Source: Clostridium sp. NkU-1 (lineage in GTDB: Bacteria; Bacillota_A; Clostridia; Lachnospirales; Lachnospiraceae). Taken from it: a stretch of DNA of 64,000 nucleotides. Below are positions 20,842 to 30,824 of the stretch, piece after piece. The stretch lies in contig BBDR01000014.1 in NCBI GenBank assembly GCA_001312405.1, positions 62,001 through 126,000 of the forward strand, written 5' to 3'. The first letter of the stretch is position 1. Every line of letters starts with the position of its first letter. The notes under the pieces were generated by a model. It did not search any database. It was given only the letters and a program-made list of their open reading frames with translations, and was not told the origin of the DNA. A program made the position numbers and the translations under genes.

Positions 20842-21147
20842 TTGTCTGCAGTTTAAAAACAATCTAAAAAAATACCTCAAAATGAGGGCGGGTGGTGAGA
20901 TGTTTAGTTGATAGAATGAAAGAAATACATTGCCCAATATACACCTTTGTTCCCGGTATGAACGCTTGTCGTGTATAGCTTGTTATACCATGGATTGAGG
21001 ACAAAGAAGAAAAAGAATAAAATTGAAAATAGGGATTTTAAGAAACCTATATTTTTATAAATTTAATGAGTTTTAAACAATATAAAACAAAAGCTTACAG
21101 AGTTAATAATATATTATAATTAATCGAATGTGGAGAAAATATAGAAT
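20842..21147. other. gap without a gene
   Basis: AT-rich, with no supported ORF. The 3-prime part presumably carried the promoter of the EIIC-EAL gene. Confidence 0.35.
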
Positions 21148-22333
21148 ATGGAAGCGCAAAATAAAGGAAAGGTTCAGAGAACTGATATGCCAAAAAGATT
21201 ATATTCGCTTTTTCAGTGTTTATATCAGCAACGGTATTTATCTTCCATACGGCTGGCATTTGTATCAATGATTCCAATGATGGTTATAGGAGCATATGCA
21301 GTTGCAATTAACAATTTGCCAATTCCAGCATATCGGCAGTTAATGATACAGATATTTGGTGATTCCTGGACATATTTTGGTGTACTTGTTTATAATATAA
21401 CGGTTCAGCTCTCGGCAATTATATTAGTATTTTCTATTTGTTATTATTTAGCTGAGTGGTATAACATTTTTAAGAAAAAGCAAATACATACCAATATCTG
21501 CGGCATGGTAGGAGTGGCCTGCTATCTTGCAATGTCAATTCCGGTTCAAAATGCGGATTCTATTCCCTTTGCAGCAACAGGAATTACTGGTTTAGTGGGA
21601 GCTATAATAGTCAGTGTTCTATCCAGTGAACTATTTATTTGCTGGTATGCTAAAATAAAACAATCAAATAAGATTCCCGATGCACTGGTGTCTCAAGCTT
21701 TTGACTCATTGATGCCTGCAATTGTTTTGATTTTTGGTTTTGCAGCAATCCGCATGGGATTGTATTTTTGCGGTATCGGCAATAGTCTGAATGACATCAT
21801 TAATGATGTCTTGCAATTACCATTTCAATATAATAAAGGCTTGTTTCGTACTGCTTTTATATAAAGTATTTCCTCACATTTTATGTGGCTGTTAGGCATT
21901 CATGGCAATAATGTATTGGAAACCGTTGTAATAAATGTATTTCCACAAACAGGTTCCTCAATCATATCAAAATCATTCTTTGATGTTTTTGTATATATGG
22001 GAGGATGTGGAACAACCTTAGCATTGCTCTTAGCTTTTATATTTATATTTCATACCCATTCATGCCGTAAAAATTGATGGTTCTTTATCTCGCAGTATAG
22101 TAAACTATCCGATTAATCTGAATATCATATCAACTATTTATGATTTGTGTCAATTGCTGCATATAAATACAAAAGTGGAATATGTAGAGAATCAGGAACA
22201 ACTGGATAAATTAATGCAAGTGGGGGACTTTTTGATTCAAGGATATTTATTCTCTCAGCCTATAGAGGGTGATATGATTCCTTCATTTATAAGAGATTTG
22301 AAATCACCAATATATGAAAGAAAACATAAGTGA
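21148..22333 (+). pseudogene. remnant of a PTS EIIC / EAL-domain fusion protein
   Basis: The N-terminal part is a lactose/cellobiose-type PTS EIIC membrane domain: helices from about residue 28, and WLLGIHGNN, the EIIC substrate-site signature. An in-frame TAA at 21862-21864 interrupts it; the same frame continues to 22077. Right after, in another frame (from about 22053), comes the second half of an EAL cyclic-di-GMP phosphodiesterase domain (IPIHAVKIDGSL, KVEYVENQEQLDKL, IQGYLFSQPI). The rest of EIIC and the start of EAL, including the EAL motif itself, are missing. A nonsense stop plus an internal deletion show real decay. The intact ancestor was probably a membrane EIIC-like sensor with cytoplasmic EAL output. 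Confidence 0.7.
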
Positions 22334-22553
22334 GCAAACATCTCCTGTTAGCGTCAACATTTATGCCAAGGGTTGAGCTGGAACATGAAGGGCTCCTGAG
22401 CTTAACGACATTGCCGCTCCTGATACATTGTGGTAGAATAAAATACAATAGATAAAATCATTCTTGCCGGCATAAGACGTGTCATGAACCAGACACAGAT
22501 TTTGTCAAAAGATTAACAAAAAAATCCAGCAGCAGGACAGGAGAAGGTGCAAA

Positions 22554-23512
22554 ATGAAGATCGTAATATTAGACGGGTATACAGAAAATCCGGGAGATTT
22601 ATCCTGGAGCGGAATGGAAGAATTGGGAGAGGTTACGGTATATGACAGGACGCCGGCGGAGCTGATCGTGGAGAGGATCGGTGATGCGGAGATAGTCTAT
22701 ACCAACAAGACGCCTGTCAGCAAATCCACATTAGAGGCATGCCCTGCTATAAAATACATTGGTGTGCTGGCAACCGGCTACAATGTTGTGGATGTAGAGG
22801 CAGCAAAGGAAAAGGGTATTTTGGTGTCAAGTATCCCTGCATATGGGACAGAAGCTGTTGCCCAGTTTACCATTGCCCTTTTATTGGAGCTGTGTCACCA
22901 CATTGGAGCACATTCCCAATGTGTTATGGAGGGGGAATGGACCAGAAGTGAAGATTTTTGCTTTTGGAATTACCCTTAACAGAACTGACGGGAAAAACCA
23001 TGGGAATTATTGGATTTGGAAGAATCGGGCAGGCCACGGCTAAAATTGCCCAGGCTTTTGGTATGAACATTTTAGCCTGTTCCAGAAATAGGAATGTAAG
23101 CCTGGAATCGGAAACCTGCCATTATGGGGATCTGGATGAGCTGCTTGCAAATTCAGATGTAATTTCCCTCCATTGTCCCCTTCTTCCTGAGACTCAGGGA
23201 ATGATCAATAAAGAGACCATAGCCAAAATGAAAGACAATGTTATGATTCTCAACAGCTCCAGAGGTCCCCTTATTGTGGAAGAGGATTTAATGGAAGCAT
23301 TAAACAGCGGCAAAGTCGGTGGCGCAGCGGTTGACGTTGTATCTGCGGAACCTATGAAGGCAGATAATCCGCTGCTGAAAGCAAAAAACTGTATCATTAC
23401 CCCTCATATTGCCTGGGCTCCGAAAGAAACGAGACAGAGACTGATGGATATTGCTGTGGATAATCTAAAGTCTTATGTGAAGGGACAGCCAAGGAATGTT
23501 GTAAATCAATGA
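22554..23512 (+). CDS. D-2-hydroxyacid dehydrogenase, NAD-dependent (one frame break)
   Basis: Oxidoreductase of the D-isomer 2-hydroxyacid dehydrogenase family (hydroxypyruvate/glycerate or phosphoglycerate type). Start ATG 22554. The features are the N-terminal substrate domain with YIGVLATGYNVVDVEAAKEK, the Rossmann motif GIIGFGRIGQATAKIAQAFG at about residue 148, ILNSSRGPLIVEEDL with the catalytic Arg region, and the catalytic His in TPHIAWAPKETRQRL. One C appears missing near 22975 (C3 should be C4), rejoining FWNYP and LTELTGKT. Corrected length is 319 aa, normal. It stands alone, so the substrate is open; glyoxylate/hydroxypyruvate is the common assignment. Confidence 0.85.
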
Positions 23513-23570
23513 TCGGATCTGAAAAGAACGCGATGTACCATGCAGATGGTTTATTGCAGCGTTGGAATAA

Positions 23571-23597
23571 AAACAGGATTCTTTTAATCTGTTAAAT
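23571..23597. terminator. possible terminator between convergent genes
   Basis: AACAGGATT (23572-23580), CTTTT, AATCTGTT (23586-23593) form a stem with one bulged G between the dehydrogenase and the minus-strand ATPase gene. Confidence 0.4.
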
Positions 23598-23601
23598 AAG
23601 A

Positions 23602-24614
23602 TTATATTTCCATATCCAGGGTTTTTCCTGACAGGGTACTTCCCTTACGCAGCTCCTGACGTGCAGTTTGTATCAGGGAATCCATTTTTTCAAGCTCCAC
23701 TAACAAAAGCTTTTCTTCCTCATTGGTATCTAAAACTTTGCTGATTCCGCCGTTTTTAATGATGATCCGCTTGTCTGCCATAAGCGCCAGAAGAGGGTCG
23801 TGAGTTGCCATTAACACGATCTTATCCGAGGAGATCAACAGCTCAAGCGCTTTTTTGCGGTCGATCCCGGCATTTTCGATTTCATCGATGAGAACAATGG
23901 GAGAAGAGCTTAAAATAGCGGTATCTGCGATCATCAGGCTCTGGACTGCCCTCCGCTTAAGCTGGTGACAGGAGTGGTTAAGTCGAATTTTTCTCCTGCC
24001 AGATGATTGGCAGCCAGGATGATCTGTTCAATTACAGTCTGGGGGTTCTCCACCAGACGGCTTACGGCGTGCATCCTTAAAAATTCCTCTACCGTAAGGT
24101 CCATGACAAAATTCATGTTCTGGGACAGCTGTGCTACCAGCCGGTTGTTGGAGGAAAAACGCCATTTATTATCCGGCTTCTTTCCATTGATCAAGATGCT
24201 GCGGCCTGTAGGCGTATCCCCTTGTGCTGCCCATTCGATATCCGCCAAAAGGCGGCTTTTGCCGGACCCCGTAGGTCCTACGATAGAAATGATCTGAGAG
24301 GTTTCCACCGTAAGCTCTGAAAAGCCTTCCGGATTGCCGGATTTGTCATATCCTGCCAGGATTGTCATGGAAAGGACCCGGCTGCTCTTTTCAAGCCCCA
24401 GAAATGCACTCATCTGTTCTAAGTAGACCGGAAGATCGGACAGGAGCTTTTCCCTGTCAATGGCCTGATCCTCTAATTCCTCCTCTGTAAAATGATCTAA
24501 AAACTCCCGAAAGGTCCTATCCCCGTACCCGGCAATATCCAGCTTATTCTGTTCAAAATATGCGCTTACAAAGGGATACTCCTTAAGAAGCTGGTCTAAG
24601 CTTAATTCCATCAT
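23602..24614 (-). CDS. ABC-type ATPase with a helical N-terminal domain (one frame break)
   Basis: Soluble ABC-fold ATPase, restored to 337 aa by one missing C near 23940 (SLSGGQSRALMIADTAIL). The N-terminal 75 residues form a helical domain (LLKEYPFVSAYFEQNKLDI) resembling the DUF1858-like region of its operon partner at 25309. The ATPase domain has Walker A GPTGSGKSRL at about residue 114, the signature SLSGGQSRA, Walker B IVLIDEIENAG and the switch His in MATHDP. There are no membrane segments and no permease gene in this operon, so it may not be a transporter. Its ATG overlaps the GTPase stop (ATGA). A role in metal or cofactor loading is inferred from neighbours only. Confidence 0.75.
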
Positions 24615-25312
24615 GTCTTATCTGCCCCCAAATTAATTTTTTTAACGTTTCCCATCTGAAATGCCTCTCCGATCCTTGTTTCTCCAAGACAATAGGAGCA
24701 AAGGGCGGAAGGCATGGGAAAGCGAAGTTGCATGCCCTGGACGGACTCGATGTTCTGGTTTTCATCATAGAGAAGGCTTCCCAGCTCGTAGGCACCTGCC
24801 CGGTCAGGCCATTTACATGCATGGTGACGGCTCGGGGATTTACGGAGCTTACACAGGAAGCGAAAACCTCACGCTCCGCCTGGGAGACAATATCCCCTTT
24901 TGTAATCACCACAAAATCAGCAGATTTTAACATGGGACCGATTTTTTTCGGGGTATTGATGCCGGAAAGATTGTCAATGACACAGACTCCCTTGATTTCT
25001 TTTAAATAGGGAGAACAGCGGTTGCAAAGACCGGCGGATTCGGTGATGAGCAAGTCCAGTTTTTCCTCATTGCCCCAATTTACCACCTCTTCAATATTGG
25101 AAGCAAAGAAATGGTCGGGACATAAGGCACCGGAAAGTCCCTTTTTTTACCGGTATACCGGCTTTTTCATAAGCAGCATCGTCATCGGTATAAAGACAGT
25201 CAAATTTGACAACGCCCACCTTTATATTCCTGTTCTGAAAAGAAGCAATGGTTTTTAAGATCACAGACGTCTTCCCGGAGGAAGGGGGGCCTGATACAAT
25301 AATCAGATTCAT
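24611..25312 (-). CDS. HypB/UreG/CobW-like GTPase with Cys metal motifs (two frame breaks)
   Basis: SIMIBI-class GTPase, restored to 233 aa. The P-loop SGPPSSGKTSVILK is at the start, a switch region LLITESAGLCNRCSP carries a CxxC, and VVITKGDIVSQAER holds the base-recognition motif (TKGD). The C-terminus has a second pair, LCSYCLGETRIGEAFQMG. Such enzymes deliver nickel, cobalt or iron to a target protein. Breaks: T7 at 25142-25148 (needs six, giving VKKGLSGALCPDHFFASN) and one missing G near 24806 (giving TGQGAYELGSLLYDEN). Start and stop overlap both neighbours by four bases, so the three minus-strand genes are tightly coupled. Confidence 0.75.
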
Positions 25313-26562
25313 AAAGCCTCCTTTTCTGCTGCCTGATAAAACAGCTGTTCTGTAGTTTTGATCAGCTCTCCAATATCATGGCTGTGAATATAATCCCAGC
25401 CAAGCCACATGAATTTCTGATCCGGTTTTAAGTGGTTGTTTACCAGCGGATTGGTAGAAGGAAATTTTCCGTTAGAGGAGAGGATTTCACCTATTTCTTT
25501 GGAATACAGGAAGTCCACAAATGGCTTGACCTTTTCCCTGTTCTTTGATCTTGCTAAAAGGAAAATCGGCTAATGATCGCGCCATCCTTTGGCCATACGG
25601 GACGGAGAGGACTTTTCTCATCTGCCATGCTGGCAAAAAAGTAAGGGGAAATCGTAACGGCAGGAACCTTATTTCCTTCCTTTGAAATATGGGATTTTAC
25701 CATCTGGGCCGGATGCATGCTGCGCAAAAGAGCTTTTCCCATTTTTTTCAATGCCCTCATCTCCGTAATACCGGTGGATGTGCAGCAAAAATGCGTTGAA
25801 CATGTCCAAGTCCTTCATAGGCATGCTGACGCTGTTTTCAAATTCCGGTTTCATTAAATCCGCCCAGCTTTCAGGAAAAGGACGGTCTCCTAAAACAGCG
25901 GTATTTACCATTATAACCGCCGGAACAATGCCGATGATGGCATATTGGTTCTTTGGGTCCTTTAAGGAAATGGCTTCATTGTTAAAATCAGGATTTATCT
26001 GCTCAATATCTGAAATATCTTCAAATGTACCGGAATCCCGGTAGCGTCCCATAAGGCTTTTATCAAAGAACAAGTCAAAGCCGGCCGAAAGATAAAGATC
26101 TGATAAGGCATCTGCATTGCCGTCTGCGGCGATGATCCGTTCCTTTACATCATCCAGTCCCAGGTTGGCGGATTTTAAATTGTAGTCTACCTTATAGTCC
26201 ATGGAATCCTTTTGGGAAGCCATCCAGGCTTCAAATTTTTCCAGAAGGGGAAGACGGATGGGGCAGGGGAGTACGCCTTCTATGCGGATATCGCCTCCTT
26301 CTTCCTTTCTCGTAGGTGCAAGCCCGGAAGTGAGGTCCGGGAGATTTTGCTTAATGGTTTCTTCCAGCTTTTCCATGAAAAGCTCCTGATTGAGCTTTCG
26401 CATGGATAAAGCCATTTCCAGAGTGACCGTCTTTCCAAGGGTGTTTCGCATGATTGGATTGTTTAATTGTTCAAAACCATTTGTAACAAACAGTCCGATT
26501 GTTTCAGGGTATTTTTCAGTGATATCGTAAATGGTGTCCGTAGCTTTTATATAATGTTCCAT
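25309..26562 (-). CDS. DUF1858-like domain plus ABC-type solute-binding protein (two frame breaks)
   Basis: Restored to 417 aa. Residues about 1-65 match a DUF1858-like helical domain (TIYDITEKYPETIGLFVTNG). The rest resembles iron/solute-binding proteins of ABC importers (NQYAIIGIVPAVIMVNTAVL; FVDFLYSKEIGEILSSNGKF). There is no signal peptide or lipobox at the N-terminus, so it may bind its ligand inside the cell. Breaks: T7 at 25742-25748 (needs six, giving GIEKMGKALLRSMHPAQ) and one missing base near 25568 (giving IISPIFLLARSK). It is first in the minus-strand operon and divergent from the radical SAM operon. Confidence 0.7.
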
Positions 26563-26638
26563 TTTTTGTCCTTTCTATATGTGATAAAGTCTGGGTTATT
26601 CGATATATATATCATAGCATGTGATTTCCTGTTTGGTT

Positions 26639-26684
26639 GTTGTAATTACAACGCATATGGGATTGTAATTGATAATATTTATTA
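26639..26684. promoter_or_regulatory. palindrome and Fur-like box between divergent operons
   Basis: GTTGTAATTACAAC (26639-26652) is a perfect 14-base palindrome. TGATAATATTTATTA (26670-26684) matches the 7-1-7 Fur consensus TGATAATNATTATCA at 12 of 14 positions. Both lie upstream of the minus-strand operon and fit iron control of metal uptake (inference). Confidence 0.5.
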
Positions 26685-26698
26685 GATTGTGTAAAATT

Positions 26699-26906
26699 AT
26701 GCCTGTTTTCCTTGAAAGGTTAAAAAAATCATCTGTATTTCTGCAGGTTTTACAGCTGGAATGTTGGAATTTATGATGGATACAGATTCCCAGAAGCTGT
26801 TTTATCAATTAATTATAGAAGGTACTGGAAAGATCGTTTTTTTATAATGCCGATAAAAAAAATCAAAAATTTATGGAATGAAAAAGGGCTGATGCAATTA
26901 AGATGA
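26699..26906 (+). CDS. possible hidden 68-aa ORF ahead of the radical SAM gene
   Basis: If the A7 run near 26722-26728 is A6, the ATG at 26699 opens exactly 69 codons to TGA 26904-26906. The product is aromatic and basic (HLYFCRFYSWNVGIYDGYRF, then IKKIKNLWNEKG). There is no ribosome site ahead of the ATG, so it could also be a remnant. A small peptide gene just before a radical SAM/SPASM gene would be notable. Confidence 0.3.
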
Positions 26907-26942
26907 ATTAAATGGTTTAAGTATAGTACAAGGAGAAGGCAT

Positions 26943-27956
26943 ATGATTGTTTCATGGATGACAACAAACCAGTGTAATCTTAAATGCAGGCATTGTTACC
27001 AGGATGCCGGCAGTAAAAAAAGCGGATGAATTAACAACGGAGGAAGCCAAAAAGCTGATCGATGAAATAGCCGGGGCTGGTTTTCGCATTATGATATTCA
27101 GCGGAGGAGAACCGCTGATGCGCCCGGATATTTATACTCTGGTATCCTACGCGGCCGGTGCGGGCCTTCGGCCTGTTTTTGGCACCAATGGAATGCTGAT
27201 TACGGAAGCGGCGGCTAAAAAGCTGAAGAAGTGCGGAGCAGCAGTTATGGGGATCAGCCTTGACAGTCTGGATGAACAAAAGCATAACAGGTTCAGGGGA
27301 GATGAGAATGCATACCGGCTGACCTTAGAAGGGATCGGGAATTGTAAAAAAGCCGGCCTGCCCTTTCAGATACATACGACGGTCATGGACTGGAACCAGG
27401 AAGAGGTGGAAGATATCATTGATTTCAGCGTGAAATCAGGTGCTGCAGCCAATTACCTGTTTTTCCTGATTCCGGTTGGCAGAGGGAGATATCTGGAAGA
27501 AACTTCGCTGAAAGTCATGGAGTATGAAAGGCTTCTTAAGACCATTATGAAGAAGCAGAAGGAGGTTCCCATTGATATAAAGCCTACCTGCGCCCCTCAA
27601 TTTACCAGAGTGGCAAAGGAATTGGAGGTGGATACCCGCTTTACCAGAGGATGTCTGGCCGGGCTATCCTATTGCGTGGTAAGCCCCGTTGGAAAGGTCC
27701 GTCCCTGTGCCTATATGATTGAGGAAGCAGGAGATATCCGCAAAGAGCCCTTTGATGAGATATGGAAAAACAGCAGCCTGTTTAAAACCCTGCGCACCCG
27801 GGATTACAAGGGGACATGCCGTGACTGCAAATACGGGAAAGAGTGCGGAGGCTGCCGCGCCCGGCAGGATACTATAATGACGGTGATTATATGGCGGAAG
27901 ACAGCTATTGCGCTTACGGAAAACAATTATGCAAAGAAGGTGCCTTGATAAATTGA
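26943..27956 (+). CDS. radical SAM/SPASM protein, AhbC/NirJ-like (two frame breaks)
   Basis: Cytoplasmic radical SAM enzyme, 337 aa after correction. ATG 26943 follows AAGGAGAAGG. The cluster motif is CNLKCRHC at residues 11-18. FSGGEPLMRPD and ISLDSLDEQKHNRFRG are SAM-binding signatures. The C-terminal SPASM region has GTCRDCKYGKECGGCRAR and, once one missing G near 27871 is restored, GYYNGDYMAEDSYC. GGCRARA followed by GDYxAEDxxC is typical of the NirJ/AhbC/AhbD group that modifies siroheme-derived tetrapyrroles. A7 at 27015-27021 should be A6. It overlaps the next gene (TTGA). The importer genes behind it suggest work on an imported iron or tetrapyrrole compound (inference). Confidence 0.75.
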
Positions 27957-28899
27957 AGAAAATAACCATGGTTTATGCAGTGATACTTTTTGTGATAGTA
28001 AATATGCTTGCCGGATGCGGCGGCAGGACTGGGAAACCGGTTGATGTGATACCGGAGGGGTACTGCTTTACCGATGCCCTCGGCCAGGAGGTGTCGGTGA
28101 GGAATCCGGAGCGTGTGGTGGCTTTAATGGGGAGCTTTGCAGAGGTCTGGCAGGCAGCCGGAGGCAGGCTTTCCGGTGTTACGGACGATGCATTTGATGA
28201 AAGAGGGCTGGAACTTTCGGAAAAAACTGTTTCTGTAGGGAAATATAACAGTCCCAATGTAGAAAAAAAATCATAGCTTTAAATCCGGATCTGGTTCTAT
28301 TGTCATCAGAAACCAAGGAGCATACAGCGCTCAAGGAGGTTTTGAAACAGGCGGGCATTACGGCTGCTTATTTTAAAGTGACATATTTTGAAGACTATTT
28401 GTCCATGCTTAAAACCTGTACGGAAATAACCGGGAGAAAAGAGATGTATCAGAAAAAAGGTTTGGATATAAAAACAGAGATTGAGGAAATCCTTTCCGGC
28501 ACAAAGAATCAGGAGCCGCCTTCTGTTTTACTTCTCATTACCTACTCCGGCGGAGCGGTGGCACAGAATTCCAGGACCATGACAGGAAAAATGTTAAATG
28601 ACCTGGGCTGTAAAAATATAGCCGATGAGAATCAGAGCCTGTTAAAAGAGTTCAGCATGGAAAGCATTGTAAAAGAAGACCCGGATTATATTTTTGTGAT
28701 CCCCATGGGAAATGACGATGCACTTGCAAAGAAAAATCTAGAAGAAAGCGTTGAAAAAAATCCGGCATGGAATGGCCTTGCAGCCGTTAAAAATAACCGG
28801 TACATTCTTCTGCCAAAGGAAAAGTTCCTTTATAAGCCCAATGAAAAATGGGGAGAAAGCTATCAATACCTTTCGGAGATTCTTTATGGAAAGAAATAA
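27953..28899 (+). CDS. iron-complex ABC transporter binding lipoprotein (FecB type, one frame break)
   Basis: Periplasmic-binding-type lipoprotein for siderophore, heme or cobamide uptake. TTG 27953 overlaps the radical SAM stop and gives a signal peptide with lipobox MLAGC (lipid Cys 22). Fold features are YCFTDALGQEVSVRNPERVV, IIALNPDLVLLSSE, and the C-terminal AWNGLAAVKNNRYILLPKE. The A8 run at about 28262-28269 needs one base more or two less. Restored length is about 315 aa. FecCD and FecE homologues follow, each overlapping or adjacent. Confidence 0.82.
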
Positions 28900-29875
28900 A
28901 AAGGCGCGGCTGTTTATCCTTTTGTCGGCTGCAGGACTTGTGGTTTCAATTTTGTTGGGATTGTGCCTTGGAACCAGTAATATCAGGCCGTCTGATCTCA
29001 TTGCAACCCTGACCGCTGGGGAGGCTGATGATTTTTATACCGGATCCTCCTTACGATCCGTCTGCCGAGAGTTACAGCCGCCCTTCTTGCAGGAAGCGCC
29101 CTTTCGGTATCCGGTGCGATCATTCAGTCCGTGTTAAACAATCCTCTGGCAAGTCCAAATATCATAGGAGTAAATGCAGGAGCAGGGCTTTTTGTTCTGC
29201 TGGCATCTGCATTTCTGCCGCCAGACCCGCTTTTCCTGCCTTTATCGGCATTTTCCGGTGCCCTCCTTGCCTGTATGCTGGTTCTTGCCATTACCATGAC
29301 CGGCAGATTGTCAAGAGTCCTTCTGGTTTTAACAGGCTTTGCAGTCAACAGTATTTTCAGTGCGGGAATGAATACGGTTATGATTTTATACCCGGATGCT
29401 TATCTAGGTGCGGGAAATTTTCTGGTGGGAGGGCTATCCTCTGTTACTTCAAATGTTCTTGTCTATCCTTCGGCTTTTATTATTGCAGGCTTTGTTCTGG
29501 CGATGCTCTGTTCCAGGGGTCTTAATATTTTAAATCTTGGCGGGGACAGCGCAAAAGCCTGGGCATGAATGTAAATGCCTGCCGGTGCGCCTGCCTGGCC
29601 ATTGCAGCCATCCTTGCCGGTGCGGCCGTCAGCTTTGCCGGTATGATCGGCTTTGTAGGCCTTCTGGTTCCCCATGGGGTTAAATTAATGATCGGCCAGG
29701 ACAACCGGTTCGTCCTCCCTGCCAGCGCCTGACAGGGGGATGTTCGTTATTTTATGTGATTTGCTGGCAAGGACTTTATTTCTGCCTTATGAGCTGCCAG
29801 TTGGTATTTTGATGTCCTTTATGGGAGGGCCGTTTTTTTCTTTATCTGATTCTTAAAAAGAGGCGGAAGGAATGA
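28887..29875 (+). CDS. iron-complex ABC transporter permease (FecCD type, about five frame breaks)
   Basis: Membrane subunit of a BtuCD-like importer, about 330 aa. ATG 28887 lies inside the end of the preceding gene. Restored family motifs are RLPRVTAALLAGSALSVSGA, NNPLASPNIIGVNAGAGLFV, GMNVNACRCACLAIAAIL and FAGMIGFVGLLVPHGVK. Breaks lie near 29042, 29560 (A4 should be A5), 29731 (one C missing), 29745 and T7 at 29833-29839 (needs six, giving PFFLYLILKKRRKE). This is the most damaged gene here, but the full-length fold is traceable, so I favour read errors. Its stop overlaps the ATPase start. Confidence 0.75.
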
Positions 29876-30648
29876 TGGAAATTATGATCAGACTTGAGGA
29901 TGTGACTTATTCTTATAACAGGCAGCCGCTGATCCGTGAGATGGACTTGAATTTTGAAAAAGGAAAGATAACCACCATCGTCGGACCCAATGGCTGCGGA
30001 AAAAGCACGGTGCTAAAGCTGGCTTCCCGGCTTTTGCAGCCGGATAAGGGGAAGGTATTTTTAGAGAATAAAGAGATCAGAGGCATGAAACGGAAGGAAT
30101 TTGCCAGGAACGTATCCGTGCTGCTTCAAGGCAGCCACATCCCGGATATGGCAGTGGAAGATGCGGTGATGTCGGGAAGATTTCCCCATCAGTCCCCGGT
30201 CAGCTTCTCTTCTGCAGAGGATAAGTGGCTGGCGGAATATGCCATGAAAATGACATGCTGTGAGTCTCTTCGAAACAAAAATGTGCGCCAGCTTTCAGGG
30301 GGAGAGCGTCAGCGTGTATTTCTTGCCATGGTACTGGCTCAGGATACGCCGGTCATTTTTCTGGATGAACCGACAACCTATCTTGATATTAATGTTTCCT
30401 ATGAAATTATGGAGCTTATCAGCAGCTTAAACAGGAAGCTTGGAAAGACCATTGTTCTGGTTTTGCATGATCTCAATCTGGCTCTTAATTATTCAGACCG
30501 GCTGGCTGTGATGGAAAAGGGAAAGGTGGCCGCTTATGAGGAGGCCTCCGATCACAGGGTTCATAGCTGTATCAGTGATATCTTTAAGGTAGATATCCGG
30601 CGGCTGACGGAAAAGGGGAAGTCTTATTATTATTGCTTTAAATTATAA
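29872..30648 (+). CDS. iron-complex ABC transporter ATPase (FecE/FhuC type)
   Basis: 258 aa, intact. It energises the importer encoded just upstream. Walker A GPNGCGKST is near residue 39, signature RQLSGGERQRVFLAM, Walker B PVIFLDEPTTYLD, switch His VLHDLNLALNYSD. The closeness to FhuC/FecE/BtuD proteins is clear from GRFPHQSP. The start ATG 29872 overlaps the permease stop by four bases, and the terminator at 30718 closes the operon. Confidence 0.9.
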   Translation: MMEIMIRLEDVTYSYNRQPLIREMDLNFEKGKITTIVGPNGCGKSTVLKLASRLLQPDKGKVFLENKEIRGMKRKEFARNVSVLLQGSHIPDMAVEDAVMSGRFPHQSPVSFSSAEDKWLAEYAMKMTCCESLRNKNVRQLSGGERQRVFLAMVLAQDTPVIFLDEPTTYLDINVSYEIMELISSLNRKLGKTIVLVLHDLNLALNYSDRLAVMEKGKVAAYEEASDHRVHSCISDIFKVDIRRLTEKGKSYYYCFKL

Positions 30649-30717
30649 CCTATAAAAAGCGGGTCTGAAAAGCCGGCCGCAGATTCAATGACTATCTGTT
30701 TCAGACGGAAATGATCT

Positions 30718-30743
30718 GCAGGTATATCTTTACCTGCTTTTTT
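30718..30743 (+). terminator. intrinsic terminator of the iron-complex operon
   Basis: GCAGGTA (30718-30724), loop TATCTT, TACCTGC (30731-30737), then six T. Confidence 0.85.
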
Positions 30744-30824
30744 GCTATGTTATACTAGAGGTAACTGAAGTAAGAGAAGCGTGGAATGATGTTGGAGGTT
30801 TATATTGTTACAGGAAGGTAAAGC

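Noticed and set aside
24661..25258. Plus-strand frames opposite the GTPase
   Set aside because: The minus strand gives clear GTPase motifs and four-base overlaps with both neighbours; the plus frames have no motifs.
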